DNA from: Wenjunlia tyrosinilytica
GTDB lineage: Bacteria; Actinomycetota; Actinomycetes; Streptomycetales; Streptomycetaceae
Length of the DNA stretch: 64,000 nt
Direction of reading: 5' to 3'
Assembly: GCF_014646055.1 (NCBI RefSeq)
Contig: NZ_BMMS01000032.1
Coordinates: 28,123 to 92,122, forward strand
Numbering within the stretch: position 1 is the stretch's first letter; each line of letters begins with the position of its first letter. Shown one piece after another: positions 50,090 through 60,905 of the stretch. Below the pieces are notes generated by a model. It was given only the letters and a program-made list of their open reading frames with translations, had not been told where the DNA came from and made no database searches. A program made the position numbers and the translations under genes.

Positions 50090-50452
50090 AGCTACCTCAT
50101 TGACTCGACAGGGAACACCACTTGAATACTGGGCGAGCGGGATCCGGCCCAAAGATATGTGGCGCCCGTCGGGCAGTCATAGGGGCAAAATTCCAGTAGG
50201 CACCCATCGGCCGGACAGCAGCGGGAATGGTTTGAGCGAGTCGACCCCGGCGACAAGGCGAATTACCGGCGAATTCGCGGGCATTGGAACAGGAAAACGC
50301 CGCTGCCGCCGCTGCCGCCGTGCTCGCGGCCTTCTCCCCGAGGTGACCACATCGCGCGTTCCGCCGAAGCCGACCGGCGTCCCGGCGGCGCCGGCCGGGC
50401 GCGGACGCGTCGTCGGCGCCTGATCCGCGGTGCGGCCGCGGAATTGACGCGA
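50090..50452. other. Intergenic region upstream of the small SARP
   Basis: About 360 bases. A weak SARP promoter can be proposed on the minus strand (TTGGGC, 18 bases, TATTCA, near 50120-50155). Open frames here are antisense-type only. It also separates the end of the minus-strand polyketide operon. Confidence 0.4.
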
Positions 50453-50860
50453 TCAGCCGCGAGGTGAGGAGCAGGAAGCGCTGCTGTCCTTTCCGGCGTT
50501 CTGGTGGGCCGCGGCGACTTCGTACACGGCGAACACCGGTCCGTGGTCGTGGTCCTGATACGGGCGCAGCGGCGCGGTGCTCGCCCGGTGGTCCGGGCCC
50601 TCCTCCCACCGCTCGAAGGCCTCGAGGCTGGTCCATTCGCTCATCACCGCGACGCTCTGCGGGTCCAGGCGGGACCGCAGGAACTCGCTGCGCACCAGCC
50701 CCGGCGTGTCCGCCAGCACCGCGCTGATCCGGTGGTAGGCGCGTTCCACCGCTCCGGGATCCTCGGCCGGGGTGTGGAACCAGACGATCACCCGAAGCGG
50801 CGTGGCACCGGCCGGCCGGCCGGGCGGGCCGTGGCCGGCCGCCGACGGCGACACGCTCAC
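50453..50860 (-). CDS. Antibiotic biosynthesis monooxygenase (ABM) domain protein
   Basis: A 135-residue dimeric ferredoxin-like ABM protein: 'LRVIVWFHTPAEDPGAVERA', 'VRSEFLRSRLDPQSVAVMSE', then WTSLEAFERWEEG. ABM proteins of aromatic polyketide clusters oxidise anthrones or multicyclic intermediates without cofactor. The GTG overlaps the preceding stop (GTGA). It is the last gene of the polyketide operon. Confidence 0.85.
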   Translation of the reverse strand: MSVSPSAAGHGPPGRPAGATPLRVIVWFHTPAEDPGAVERAYHRISAVLADTPGLVRSEFLRSRLDPQSVAVMSEWTSLEAFERWEEGPDHRASTAPLRPYQDHDHGPVFAVYEVAAAHQNAGKDSSASCSSPRG

Positions 50861-51201
50861 CCGGTGACCCCCGGTCCCGGCAGCGCGTGCACGACGCGCA
50901 TGGTCCACATGGTGCTGTCCACCCGGTACGGGGCCAGCCTCCGGCGGTTCTCGACGTGCCGCGCGCTGCGCTCGAAGGCGCGGAACCGTTCGGCGTCCAC
51001 CCAGTCGCTGGTCACGTAGTACACGTCGGTCTCCGATCGGCTGCGCGCCAGGGACTGGCCCAGATTCGCCGGGTTCTCGGCGATCTGCGCGGCGAGCCGG
51101 GTCCACGCCCGTTCGAAGTCCGGCCCGGCGCCCGGACGGATCACCACGCGCAGCATGATCCGCACGGGCCCGTCGCCGGGCCGGGGTTCGGCGACGGTCA
51201 T
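50857..51201 (-). CDS. ABM-type monooxygenase/SchA-CurD-like protein
   Basis: A 114-residue ferredoxin-like protein: 'VRIMLRVVIRPGAGPDFERA', 'VYYVTSDWVDAERFRAFE' and C-terminal 'MWTMRVVHALPGPG'. It resembles the small monooxygenases of spore-pigment and pentangular clusters. It starts one base after the ketoreductase stop, and its own stop overlaps the next ABM gene. Two adjacent ABM genes suggest a heteromeric or sequential oxygenation step, as proposed for other pentangular pathways. Confidence 0.8.
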   Translation of the reverse strand: MTVAEPRPGDGPVRIMLRVVIRPGAGPDFERAWTRLAAQIAENPANLGQSLARSRSETDVYYVTSDWVDAERFRAFERSARHVENRRRLAPYRVDSTMWTMRVVHALPGPGVTG

Positions 51202-51202
51202 C

Positions 51203-52699
<1,497 letters not shown>

Positions 52700-52707
52700 G
52701 GATGTCC

Positions 52708-54063
52708 TCATTTCTCGCGGATGGGGTCGTGGGTGGTCGTGTCGTGGGTGGTGGTGTCGGGGGCGGTCGTGTCGGGCTCACGGCCCGGCAGGCCGGGGGC
52801 GGCCTGGACGACGAGTGCGGCGTTGAAACCGCCGAAACCTCGGGCGAGCACCAAGGCGTTGCCTACCGGGGCCTCCCGCGGGCGGTTCCGTACCAGGTCC
52901 ACGCGGTAGTCGTCGGGCAGCCGGTGCACGCCGACGGTCGGGGGGATGACGCCGTCGCGGATGGCGAGCAGGGCGTTCACCACGTCAAGGGCGCTCCCGC
53001 CGCCGTACAGCCGACCGGTCATCGTCTTGGGGACGGTGACCGGCACGCCGTAGGGTCCGAACACCGCGGCGAGGGCCGCCGCTTCCTGCCGGTCGCGGTC
53101 GGGCACGCCGGATCCGTCGGCGAAGACGACATCCACCTGCTCGGGCGTGATCCGGGCGTCGTCGAGCGCGGACCGCACCGCGCGGAGCAGGCCGGGGGGC
53201 CGGTCGGAACCGGGCGGCGGATCGAAGGTCGCGGCGTATCCGGCGATCGTCCCGTAGAGCTGCGGAGCCGAGCGCGCGGCCGCGGCACGTGCGTTCTCCA
53301 CGACCAGCATGGCGCCGCCCTCCCCCGGAACGTAGCCGTCCGCATCCGCGTCGAACGGCAGGTAGGCGCGGTCGGGGGCATCCCGGGCGCTGAGGATCCC
53401 GCTGGAGAGCTGGCAGACCCAGCTGTAGGGGCACAGCGGGGCGTCGGTACCGCCGGCCAGGACCATCCGGGCGTCGCTGCGGAGCAGACGCCGGGCATGT
53501 CCGAGCGCGTCCAGGCCGCCTGCCTGCTCGGTCGCGATGACGTTGCATGGGCCGCGCATCCCGTAGCGGACGGAGATCTGGCCCGTGGTGGCCGCGTAGA
53601 ACCAGGCGATGGACTGGTAGGCGCTCACATGGCGCGGGTTGACCTTCCACAGCCGCTCGATCTCGCGCTGGCCGAACTCGACCCCGCCGGTGGAGCTCGC
53701 GGTGACGATCGCCATCTCGTAGGTGGGCAGTTCGGCCGGATCGAGACGGGCGTCGGCGAGCGCCAGCGCGGCCGCGGCCAGGCCGAGCTGCGTCCATCGG
53801 TCGGTCTGGGCGATCAACCGCCCGGGGACGAACTCCGAGGCCGTGAACCCGGGTATCTGGCCGGCCACCCGGACCGGATAGCGCGCGGCGTCGAACCGGG
53901 TGATCGGGGTGATGCCCCGGTGCCCTGCCAGGGTGGCCCCCCAGTGCGCCTCGGTGCCGAGCCCGCAGGGCGAGACGACCCCGAGACCGGTCACCACGGG
54001 GGCGTCGTGGGGAGGGCGCGAGAGGACCTCCGGGGATGCCGGGTGGACCGCGGCGCTCGTCAT
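52708..54063 (-). CDS. Ketosynthase beta/chain length factor
   Basis: A 451-residue KSbeta. The active-site Cys is replaced by Gln in '[13 protein letters not shown]', the CLF signature. The fold motifs '[14 protein letters not shown]' and '[18 protein letters not shown]' are kept. It ends in a Thr/His/Asp-rich tail ([17 protein letters not shown]) of short repeats. It sets the polyketide chain length as the partner of KSalpha, with a 4-base ATGA overlap. Confidence 0.95.
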   Translation of the reverse strand: MTSAAVHPASPEVLSRPPHDAPVVTGLGVVSPCGLGTEAHWGATLAGHRGITPITRFDAARYPVRVAGQIPGFTASEFVPGRLIAQTDRWTQLGLAAAALALADARLDPAELPTYEMAIVTASSTGGVEFGQREIERLWKVNPRHVSAYQSIAWFYAATTGQISVRYGMRGPCNVIATEQAGGLDALGHARRLLRSDARMVLAGGTDAPLCPYSWVCQLSSGILSARDAPDRAYLPFDADADGYVPGEGGAMLVVENARAAAARSAPQLYGTIAGYAATFDPPPGSDRPPGLLRAVRSALDDARITPEQVDVVFADGSGVPDRDRQEAAALAAVFGPYGVPVTVPKTMTGRLYGGGSALDVVNALLAIRDGVIPPTVGVHRLPDDYRVDLVRNRPREAPVGNALVLARGFGGFNAALVVQAAPGLPGREPDTTAPDTTTHDTTTHDPIREK

Positions 54064-55331
54064 GGCGACCCGCCGAATGGCCGGCGCAGCAGCATGGCGC
54101 TCTGGAATCCGCCGAACCCGCTGCCGACGGTCAGGACCGTCTCCAGGACCGCCTCCCGCGCCTGACACGGCACGTAGTCCAAGTCGCACTGGGGATCCGG
54201 GTTGTGCAGGTTGGCCGTGGGCGGGACCACCTGGTGCCGCAGCGCCAGCGCGCAGGCGGCGACTTCGATCGAGCCGATCGCACCCAGAGAGTGCCCCACC
54301 ATGGACTTGATGGAGCTGACCGGCACCCGGTACGCGTGCTCGCCGAGAGCCCGCTTGAACGCCGCGGTCTCGTGCAGGTCGTTCTGCCTGGTGCCGGAAC
54401 CGTGGGCGTTGATGTAGTCCACCGCGGTCGGGTCGAGGCGCGCCCGGTCCAAGGACACGGTGATCGCCTCGGCCATCTCCCGGCCGTCCGGCTTCAGCCC
54501 GGTCATGTGGTAGGCGTTGCTGCGGTTGGCGAACCCGGCGATCTCGGCGTAGACCTGGGCTCCGCGGCGGCGCGCGTGCTCCCGCTCCTCCAGCACCAGG
54601 ACGGCCGCACCCTCGCCGAGCACGAAGCCGTCCCGAGTCAGGTCGAAGGGCCGGGAGGCGTGCTCGGGATCGTCGTTGTTGGGTGAGGTCGCCCTGATCG
54701 CGTCGAAGCACGCGACCGAGATGGGGGAGATCGGCGCATCCGCGGCACCGGCGACGACCACGTCCGCGCTGCCCTCGGTGACCAGCTGGGCGCCGTGGCC
54801 CACCGCGTCCAGGCCCGAGGTGCAGCCGGTCGAGATCATGCCTGCCGGCCCCTCCGCGCCGACCGTCCACGCCACCTCGGCGGTGATCGTGCTCGGTATC
54901 AGGTAGCCGTACAGCTGCGGCACGGCATAGGTGTGGTCCACCTGCCAGTGCTTGCCGCGGTCGCTGACCACGACGTACTCCTCCTCCAGCCCCATGGTGC
55001 AGCCGACGGCGCTGCCGATGCTGACCGCGATCCGTTCGGGGGCCACCTGCTGGCCGAGGCCGAGGCCGCTGTCGGCCAGGGCGTCCCGCGCGGCCACGAC
55101 CGCGAGCTGGCAGGCGCGATCCATCCGGCGGATCTCCTGCGGGCTCAGCCCGAATGCCTCCGGTGCGAAGTCGCACTCGGCCGCGATCTGGGACCGGTAC
55201 TCTCCCGGGTCGAAGAAGGAGATCCGTCGGGTGGCGGTCCGCCCGGCGGTCAGGAGCTCCCAGAAGGCCTTGTTGCCCATTCCCCCCGGGGCGAGCACCC
55301 CGATGCCGGTGATCACCGCCCGCCGGGTCAT
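54060..55331 (-). CDS. Ketosynthase alpha
   Basis: A 423-residue KSalpha. The catalytic Cys is in '[20 protein letters not shown]', the histidines in '[16 protein letters not shown]' and '[13 protein letters not shown]'. It begins '[16 protein letters not shown]'. With the CLF and ACP it forms the minimal PKS. The ATG overlaps the cupin stop. A longer frame through the cupin gene is not coding. Confidence 0.96.
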   Translation of the reverse strand: MTRRAVITGIGVLAPGGMGNKAFWELLTAGRTATRRISFFDPGEYRSQIAAECDFAPEAFGLSPQEIRRMDRACQLAVVAARDALADSGLGLGQQVAPERIAVSIGSAVGCTMGLEEEYVVVSDRGKHWQVDHTYAVPQLYGYLIPSTITAEVAWTVGAEGPAGMISTGCTSGLDAVGHGAQLVTEGSADVVVAGAADAPISPISVACFDAIRATSPNNDDPEHASRPFDLTRDGFVLGEGAAVLVLEEREHARRRGAQVYAEIAGFANRSNAYHMTGLKPDGREMAEAITVSLDRARLDPTAVDYINAHGSGTRQNDLHETAAFKRALGEHAYRVPVSSIKSMVGHSLGAIGSIEVAACALALRHQVVPPTANLHNPDPQCDLDYVPCQAREAVLETVLTVGSGFGGFQSAMLLRRPFGGSP

Positions 55332-55759
55332 CGGGTGGTCTCCCGGGCCGCGGCGGCACCGGCCCCGGAGTTCTCCCCGCCGTCGGTGTCGACATGCCCC
55401 AGTTCCGGCTTGGGTGCCAGCGGACTGCAGCAGAAGACCACGGACGCCGCCTCGGCGCCGTTGTTGACCAGCCGGTGGCGGTGGTATTTCGGGACCAGGA
55501 CCGCGTCCCCGGGCTCGAGCCGCTCGGATTGGTTCTCCAGGTGCAGTAGCACGGAGCCGGAGACCAGGTAGAGGAACTCCTCCGAGTAGGGGTGGTAGTG
55601 CTCCCGGGTGCTCTCGCCGGGATCGAGGGTGAGCGTGCCGAGGAAGCCGGAGCTCGCCTGCGCCGTGCGGGGGCTCAGCAGCACCCGGACTTCGCCGCCT
55701 CGGGCCCGGTTCGGGGTCACATCGCCGGCGCGGATCTTGCCGATACAGGGGCTGGACAC
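55328..55759 (-). CDS. Cupin protein (WhiE-ORFII/CurC-like)
   Basis: A 143-residue single cupin: '[20 protein letters not shown]' with metal-site His/His/Glu, then '[20 protein letters not shown]'. Cupins of this kind lie before KSalpha in spore-pigment and pentangular clusters and may aid cyclisation. GTG start after AGGAGG. Confidence 0.9.
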   Translation of the reverse strand: MSSPCIGKIRAGDVTPNRARGGEVRVLLSPRTAQASSGFLGTLTLDPGESTREHYHPYSEEFLYLVSGSVLLHLENQSERLEPGDAVLVPKYHRHRLVNNGAEAASVVFCCSPLAPKPELGHVDTDGGENSGAGAAAARETTR

Positions 55760-55821
55760 CGTTACCTCCTGGTACGGGGTCTGGACTGGGCGGCAGCAGG
55801 GCCGCTCGGACGGGCCCGGTG

Positions 55822-56139
55822 CTAGGCGGCCCAGTGGTAGAAGCGCGTGGCCAGGGAGTCCTTCGGGCCGCTCCAGTTGGACGTGTAGGGCCGCACATAG
55901 GGTGCGAGCTTGGCGTTGACGTCCCTGAACAGCGGGTGGTCATTGACCTCGTCGAGGCTGCGGACGACGTCTTGTTCCGCCTCGACCAGGTGCAGGTAGA
56001 GGTCGTGGAAGCGGAACACGCTGCGTGCGCGGGCGCCCATCATCCGCGGCAGTTCGGTCGCATCCGACTCGGCGAAGATGTCCTTCACCGCCTCGGCGTC
56101 GGTGGGATCCATCCTCGCGACGATCAGCATTCGGTGCAC
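55822..56139 (-). CDS. TcmI-type polyketide cyclase
   Basis: A 105-residue TcmI/SnoaL2-like cyclase: '[20 protein letters not shown]', '[15 protein letters not shown]', '[19 protein letters not shown]'. These close the later rings of pentacyclic intermediates. First gene of the minus-strand polyketide operon. The GTG start is preceded by GAGGAGGG. Confidence 0.93.
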   Translation of the reverse strand: MHRMLIVARMDPTDAEAVKDIFAESDATELPRMMGARARSVFRFHDLYLHLVEAEQDVVRSLDEVNDHPLFRDVNAKLAPYVRPYTSNWSGPKDSLATRFYHWAA

Positions 56140-56440
56140 GTGCCCTCCTCGCTACCGCACTTGCGGCCGCCGGCCTCGTGATCACTGCGGCCTGCGGGGA
56201 TCGGCCTGCGGCGGAACACCGCGAGGCTCGCAAGGGTGTGTGGACCGCGTGTCGACGCATCGTTGAGGCGCCCGGGGCTTCACGCCTCCTCCATCCGGCG
56301 TCAACGCAGCGCCGCGAGCCTCCAAGCGAACGGCGAACGGCGAACGGCGAACGGCGAACCGTTGACCGCCGTGCCCAGTCTCGATCGGCCCGTCATCACA
56401 GGGGGTCGGAAGGCGACGCAGACGAAAGGGGCAACACGAC
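56140..56440. other. Divergent promoter region of the polyketide operons
   Basis: About 300 bases between the TcmI cyclase (minus) and the anthrone-oxygenase-like gene (plus). It holds the heptamer repeat listed separately and a TTGACC (56362-56367) that could be a plus-strand -35. No clear -10 was found. This is where a SARP would be expected to bind. Confidence 0.5.
56326..56359. repeat. Tandem heptamer repeat GGCGAAC, about five copies
   Basis: GCGAAC followed by four exact GGCGAAC units, with no spacers. It sits in the middle of the divergent promoter region. SARPs bind heptamer direct repeats, though usually spaced one helix turn apart, so this may be a regulator array or a slippage product. 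Confidence 0.85.
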
Positions 56441-56896
56441 GTGCTGGCCGAGGTGTTGAGCGTGACTGTGCTGGGAGGAAACGGGATCGCCGCCGGCGTA
56501 CTGCTGTGCGTGGCCTTCAGCGTGGTGCCCGCGTTCGCGGCGATGACGGCCGCCGACTATGTCGAGGCGCACCAACTGCTGGGACGCCGGTACGACGCCA
56601 TCATGCCGCCGATCGTGATCGGCTCGGTCCTGGCGGATGTCGTGCTCGCCGTGCTCACCGAACCCACCGCAGCCCGGGTGACGTTCGCTGCCGCCGCGGC
56701 GCTGCTGGCCGGTGTCGCGCTGATCTCCCAGACCCGCAACGTGCCGATCAACAAGCGGGTGAAGGCGCTGGACCCGGCGGCGGTCGGCCCGGAATGGCCG
56801 GACCCGCGGCGGCTCTGGCGCGGATGGCACCTGCTGCGCACGGCGTTAGCCCTGGCCGCTCTCGTGGCCACCGCGTCCGGTGTCGTCCTCGGATGA
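56441..56896 (+). CDS. Anthrone oxygenase-like DUF1772 membrane protein
   Basis: A 151-residue protein with four apolar segments ('GIAAGVLLCVAFSVVPAFAA', 'IGSVLADVVLAVLTE', 'VTFAAAAALLAGVALI', 'ALALAALVATASGVVLG') and the conserved 'TRNVPINKRV' between helices 3 and 4. DUF1772 proteins include anthrone oxygenases. It may oxidise a ring to a quinone. A TTA codon at 56846-56848 (residue 136) makes it bldA-dependent. GTG start after AAGGGG. Confidence 0.85.
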   Translation: MLAEVLSVTVLGGNGIAAGVLLCVAFSVVPAFAAMTAADYVEAHQLLGRRYDAIMPPIVIGSVLADVVLAVLTEPTAARVTFAAAAALLAGVALISQTRNVPINKRVKALDPAAVGPEWPDPRRLWRGWHLLRTALALAALVATASGVVLG

Positions 56897-56991
56897 GGGG
56901 CACCGGCGGGGACCGCGCCCCGGCGGTCCGGGACCTGACGGAACGACAGGCGGCGGACGCCGAACCCATGGACGCTACGAAGGAGAAACGC

Positions 56992-58236
56992 ATGCAGGAT
57001 CTGACCGACTGCGACGAGGAGTTCGACGTCGTCGTCATCGGCGGCGGCCCGGCCGGTGCCTCAGCGGCCGGCCTTTTGGCCCAGCGCGGTCACCGGGTAC
57101 TGGTGCTGGAACGCGAGAGGTTCCCGCGCTACCACATCGGGGAGTCCCTGATCCCGGGCTGCCTGATCGTGGTCGAGGAGCTGGGACTGACCGAGCGCCT
57201 GGCGGACATGGGCTTCACCCGCAAGTACGGCGGGACCATGGCGTGGGGCAGACAGCAGCAGGTGTGGGGCTTCGACTTCGCCGAGGGCGGCCCGTTCCGG
57301 AACACCTATCAGGTGCGGCGGGCAGACTTCGACGCGCTGCTGCTGACCCGGGCCAGAGAGCTGGGGGCCGTCGTCGTGGAGGAGGCAACGGTCGGCGAGC
57401 CGTTGATGGACGGCGACCGGGTCACCGGGGTGAGCTACACCCTGCGCGCCGCCAAGGAGACGCGACAGGCCCGAGCCCGCCTGGTGATGGACGCGTCCGG
57501 GCAGGCCAGGGTCCTCAGCCGCCGACTCGCCGACGTCAGCTGGCACGACGATCTGCGCAACGTGGCGATCTGGTGCTACCTCCAGGGCTGCGACCTCTAC
57601 CCGGGCGAGCGGGCCGGCAACATCCTGGTGGAGAACGTGCCGGGCGGCTGGTTCTGGTTCATCCCGCTCAGCGACGGCACGACCAGCGTCGGCTACGTCA
57701 CCGCGACGGCCGAGGCGGACGCGTCCGGCCTGACCCTGCCCGAGCTGTTCCACGAGCAGATGGACGCCACCACCGAGCTCAAGCGGCTCGCCGCGTCGGC
57801 CCGCCCGGTGAGCGCGTTCCGCACGGCGCGGGACTGGTCGTACACCGGCTCCCGCTTCCACGGGCCGGGCTGGGTCTCCGTCGGGGACGCGTCCGCGTTC
57901 ATCGACCCGCTGTTCTCCACCGGCGTCACCCTCGCCACGATGTCCGCGCGAGGGGCGGTCATGGCGGCCGACGCCGTCTTGCGGGGCAAGGCGCCGGAGG
58001 AGGAGGCGATGGCCCGGTTCGAGACGGCGCACCGGGAGTTCCTGGACAACATCCTGGCCTTCGTCAAGGGCTTCTACGACCGGTCCAAGGACCGGGAGAC
58101 CTACCACAGGCTCGCCCAACGGATCATCGACCCGGAGGAGACGTTCCCCGCGCACCAGGACTTCGTCCGGCTCATCTCCGGCCTTGCAGGCAAGCCCGTG
58201 GACGCCGTGGCCCCGCCCCAAGTGGTCACCACGTGA
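56992..58236 (+). CDS. FADH2-dependent halogenase
   Basis: A 414-residue flavoenzyme. 'VVVIGGGPAGASAAGLLAQR' binds FAD; 'GGWFWFIPLSDG' contains the WxWxIP halogenase signature, and 'FIDPLFSTGVTLA' the conserved FxPxFSxG-type loop. These motifs favour a halogenase over a simple hydroxylase. It probably chlorinates the aromatic product or a carrier-bound precursor; a flavin reductase is not seen in this window. The ATG at 56992 has AAGGAG six bases away; ATG 56968 is less well placed. Confidence 0.9.
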   Translation: MQDLTDCDEEFDVVVIGGGPAGASAAGLLAQRGHRVLVLERERFPRYHIGESLIPGCLIVVEELGLTERLADMGFTRKYGGTMAWGRQQQVWGFDFAEGGPFRNTYQVRRADFDALLLTRARELGAVVVEEATVGEPLMDGDRVTGVSYTLRAAKETRQARARLVMDASGQARVLSRRLADVSWHDDLRNVAIWCYLQGCDLYPGERAGNILVENVPGGWFWFIPLSDGTTSVGYVTATAEADASGLTLPELFHEQMDATTELKRLAASARPVSAFRTARDWSYTGSRFHGPGWVSVGDASAFIDPLFSTGVTLATMSARGAVMAADAVLRGKAPEEEAMARFETAHREFLDNILAFVKGFYDRSKDRETYHRLAQRIIDPEETFPAHQDFVRLISGLAGKPVDAVAPPQVVTT

Positions 58237-58247
58237 GGAGAGCCGCG

Positions 58248-58796
58248 ATGACCGAGCAGCGCGCCTCATCGGCCCGGGGGAGGGTACGGCCACGGACCCC
58301 GTCGCCGGTGGTCCGCGGATGTGTCAACCCGGTGATGCGCCGGCTCCTGGACGGGCGGTGGCGGATACGCCCGCTCGACGGGCTGGCCGTCCTGCACTTC
58401 AGCGGGCGCCGGACCGGCCGCCGGTTCCGGGTACCGGTCGGCCTGCACGCCCTCGGTGGCCACGAGCTCGTGGTCGCGACGTCCAGTGGCTGGCGGCACA
58501 ACCTGCACGGCGGCCGGACAGGCGTGGTCAGCTGGCGGGGCCGCCGTCGTTCGGCCGACTTCTGGCTGCTCACCGACCTGGACCTGGTGGTCGCCGGCTA
58601 CCAGGAGCTGATCGGCCGGTACGGGGTGCACACCGCGCGCCGACGCCTCGGCCTGGTCATCGAGGGCGACACGGTCCCGGACCGGTCCGCGATCCGGGAG
58701 GCGGTGGTTCGCCACCAGATGTCCCTGGTCCTGCTTCAGCTGACGGCGCAGCCACGCCGACAGCCCGGACAGGTTGCCCGCAAGGCCATGCCGTAG
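58248..58796 (+). CDS. Nitroreductase/DUF385-like protein
   Basis: A 182-residue protein with 'LAVLHFSGRRTGRRFRVPVG' and 'VVATSSGWRHNLHGG'. This pattern is that of F420-dependent (deazaflavin) nitroreductase-family split-barrel proteins. A quinone or C=C reduction in tailoring is plausible. It follows the halogenase by 11 bases, with GAGGAG before the ATG. The family call is moderate, as the key lysine pattern is not certain. Confidence 0.7.
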   Translation: MTEQRASSARGRVRPRTPSPVVRGCVNPVMRRLLDGRWRIRPLDGLAVLHFSGRRTGRRFRVPVGLHALGGHELVVATSSGWRHNLHGGRTGVVSWRGRRRSADFWLLTDLDLVVAGYQELIGRYGVHTARRRLGLVIEGDTVPDRSAIREAVVRHQMSLVLLQLTAQPRRQPGQVARKAMP

Positions 58797-58915
58797 GGGC
58801 CCTGTCGGACAGGGCGCGTCCCGCCCGGCAACGCACCGACGGCCTGCACGGCGACGACGGCGGCGACGGCGGCGGCTCAAGACGGCCGGAAACCAAAGAA
58901 GGGACGATCGATCCC

Positions 58916-60787
58916 ATGTGTGGAATCGCCGGATGGGTGGACTTCGAGCGGGATCTGCGCTCCCGACAGTCCGCTGTCCGCGTCATGACGGACACGCTCG
59001 CTGCGCGCGGCCCGGACGACGAGGGGATATGGGCGGACCGCCACGCGGTGCTCGGGCACCGCCGCCTGGCCGTGATCGACCCGGTTGGCGGGCAGCAGCC
59101 GATGGCCGCCGGGGACGACACTGATCCGCGAGCGGTCATCACCTACTGCGGGGAGGTGTACAACCACCGCGAGCTGCGCGCCGAACTGGCCGCGCGGGGG
59201 CACCGGTTCCGGACCCGGTGCGACACCGAGGTCCTGCTGCGTGCCTTCTTGGAGTGGGGCGCGGACTGCGCCACCCGGATGGACGGCATGTTCGCCTTCG
59301 CGGTATGGGACCCGGGGGCCCGGGAGCTGACCCTCGTCCGGGACCGGCTCGGGGTGAAGCCGCTCTTCTACTACCCCACCGGCACGGGTGTGCTGTTCGG
59401 ATCGGAGCCGAAGGCCGTCCTGGCCCACCCGCGGGCCGAGTCGGCGGTGGACGCGGACGGCATGCGAGAGCTGCTGGTGCACGGCCGGACCCCTGGCCGT
59501 GCACCGTTCCGGGGCATGCGGGAGGTGCGGCCCGGCCATGTACTGCGGGTCACCCGGGAGGCGACCACCGAGCGGCGGTACTGGTCGCTGACCGCGAACC
59601 CGCACACCGACGACACCGCGACCACGGTGGCGACCGCGCGCGAGCTGCTCCAGGACGCCGTGGGCGGTCAGCTCGTCGCGGACGTCCCGCTCGGGCTGCT
59701 GTTGTCCGGCGGCATCGACTCCAGCACGCTCACGGGCCTGGCCCACCGCTGGTACGGGCATGAGGGGGGCTCCACGTCGCGGACGCGGACGTTCTCCATG
59801 GGCCTGACCGGCTACACCGAGAACTTCCAGCCGCACCCCAGCATGCGGGGGACGCCGGACGCGCCCTATGTGACCACGGTGAGCGAGCACCTCGGCACCG
59901 ACCACACCGAGATCCTGCTCGACGCCTCGGCGCTCGCCGATCCGCAGGTCCACCGCGCGGTGCTGCTGGCGCAGGACGTGCCCACTCCGCTCGGCGACAT
60001 GGACACCTCGCTGTACCTGCTGTTCCAGGGGATGAAACAGCATGTGACGGTGGCGCTGTCCGGCGAGGCGGCGGACGAGGTGTTCGGAGGGTATCCGTGG
60101 GCGTACGACCGCACACTGGCCGACGCCGGCACCTATCCGTGGGTGGCGTTCGCGCAGCGGCAGAGCGCGTCGAGCGCGGGCTTCGGCTGCGGCCTGCTCG
60201 ATCAGGGCCTGCTCGGCGAGCTCGACGTCCTCGGCTACGGGGTCGACGGCTACCGTGCGGCGTTGGCCGAGGTCCCGGAGCTGGAGGCGGAGAGCGCGGA
60301 CCGCAGGCGGGCCCGGCAGGTCGAGTACCTGGTGCTCACCCGCTGGCTGCCGCCGCTGCTGGACCGCAAGGACCGGTTGGGCATGGCCGCCGGCGTCGAG
60401 CTGCGCGTGCCCTACTGCGACCATCGGCTCGTGCAGTACCTGTACGACGTGCCGCTCGAGGTCAAGCGGCTCGGCGGGCGGGAGAAGGGGCTGCTGCGGG
60501 CGGCCGCGGCCGACCTGCTGCCGAGCTCGGTGCTGAACCGGCCGAAGAGCTCCTACCCGGCCACGCAGGATCCCGAGTACGGCCGGCTGGTCCAGGAGCG
60601 GTTCCGGTCGCTGATCGCTGCCTCCGATGCTCCGGTCGCCCCTCTGCTCGATCGGCAAGCCGCCCGCGATGCCGCAGCCGCTCCCGCGCCGACGGGCGCG
60701 TTCGCCTGGGTCCAGCGCTCCAACATGGAGATGGCGTTGCAGTTGAACACGTGGCTCGAGGCGCACGACGTCCAGCTGAAGCTCTGA
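58916..60787 (+). CDS. Asparagine synthase-type amidotransferase
   Basis: A 623-residue glutamine-hydrolysing enzyme. Cys2 in 'MCGIAGWVDFE' is the glutaminase nucleophile; 'RGPDDEGIW' and 'YCGEVYNHRELR' complete that domain. The synthetase domain has the PPi-loop 'LLSGGIDSSTLTGLA' and 'ALSGEAADEVFGGYPW'. In pentangular pathways such as lysolipin, xantholipin and fredericamycin, homologues amidate a polyketide carboxylate on the way to a lactam. The same role is inferred here. Confidence 0.93.
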   Translation: MCGIAGWVDFERDLRSRQSAVRVMTDTLAARGPDDEGIWADRHAVLGHRRLAVIDPVGGQQPMAAGDDTDPRAVITYCGEVYNHRELRAELAARGHRFRTRCDTEVLLRAFLEWGADCATRMDGMFAFAVWDPGARELTLVRDRLGVKPLFYYPTGTGVLFGSEPKAVLAHPRAESAVDADGMRELLVHGRTPGRAPFRGMREVRPGHVLRVTREATTERRYWSLTANPHTDDTATTVATARELLQDAVGGQLVADVPLGLLLSGGIDSSTLTGLAHRWYGHEGGSTSRTRTFSMGLTGYTENFQPHPSMRGTPDAPYVTTVSEHLGTDHTEILLDASALADPQVHRAVLLAQDVPTPLGDMDTSLYLLFQGMKQHVTVALSGEAADEVFGGYPWAYDRTLADAGTYPWVAFAQRQSASSAGFGCGLLDQGLLGELDVLGYGVDGYRAALAEVPELEAESADRRRARQVEYLVLTRWLPPLLDRKDRLGMAAGVELRVPYCDHRLVQYLYDVPLEVKRLGGREKGLLRAAAADLLPSSVLNRPKSSYPATQDPEYGRLVQERFRSLIAASDAPVAPLLDRQAARDAAAAPAPTGAFAWVQRSNMEMALQLNTWLEAHDVQLKL

Positions 60788-60905
60788 CCGGCCCGACCGT
60801 CGCCGAAGCCGCTGCCCGAACCGATGCCGCAGGCGGCGATGGGCCAGGACGGCCCGTGGCCGCCTCATCCGCAGTTCCCGTCGACCGAGCAAGGAGTCCG
60901 CCGTC

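Noticed and set aside
56326..56359. Short repeats as a CRISPR array
   Set aside because: Units are 7 bases with no spacers and no cas genes. No CRISPR array was seen anywhere in the window.
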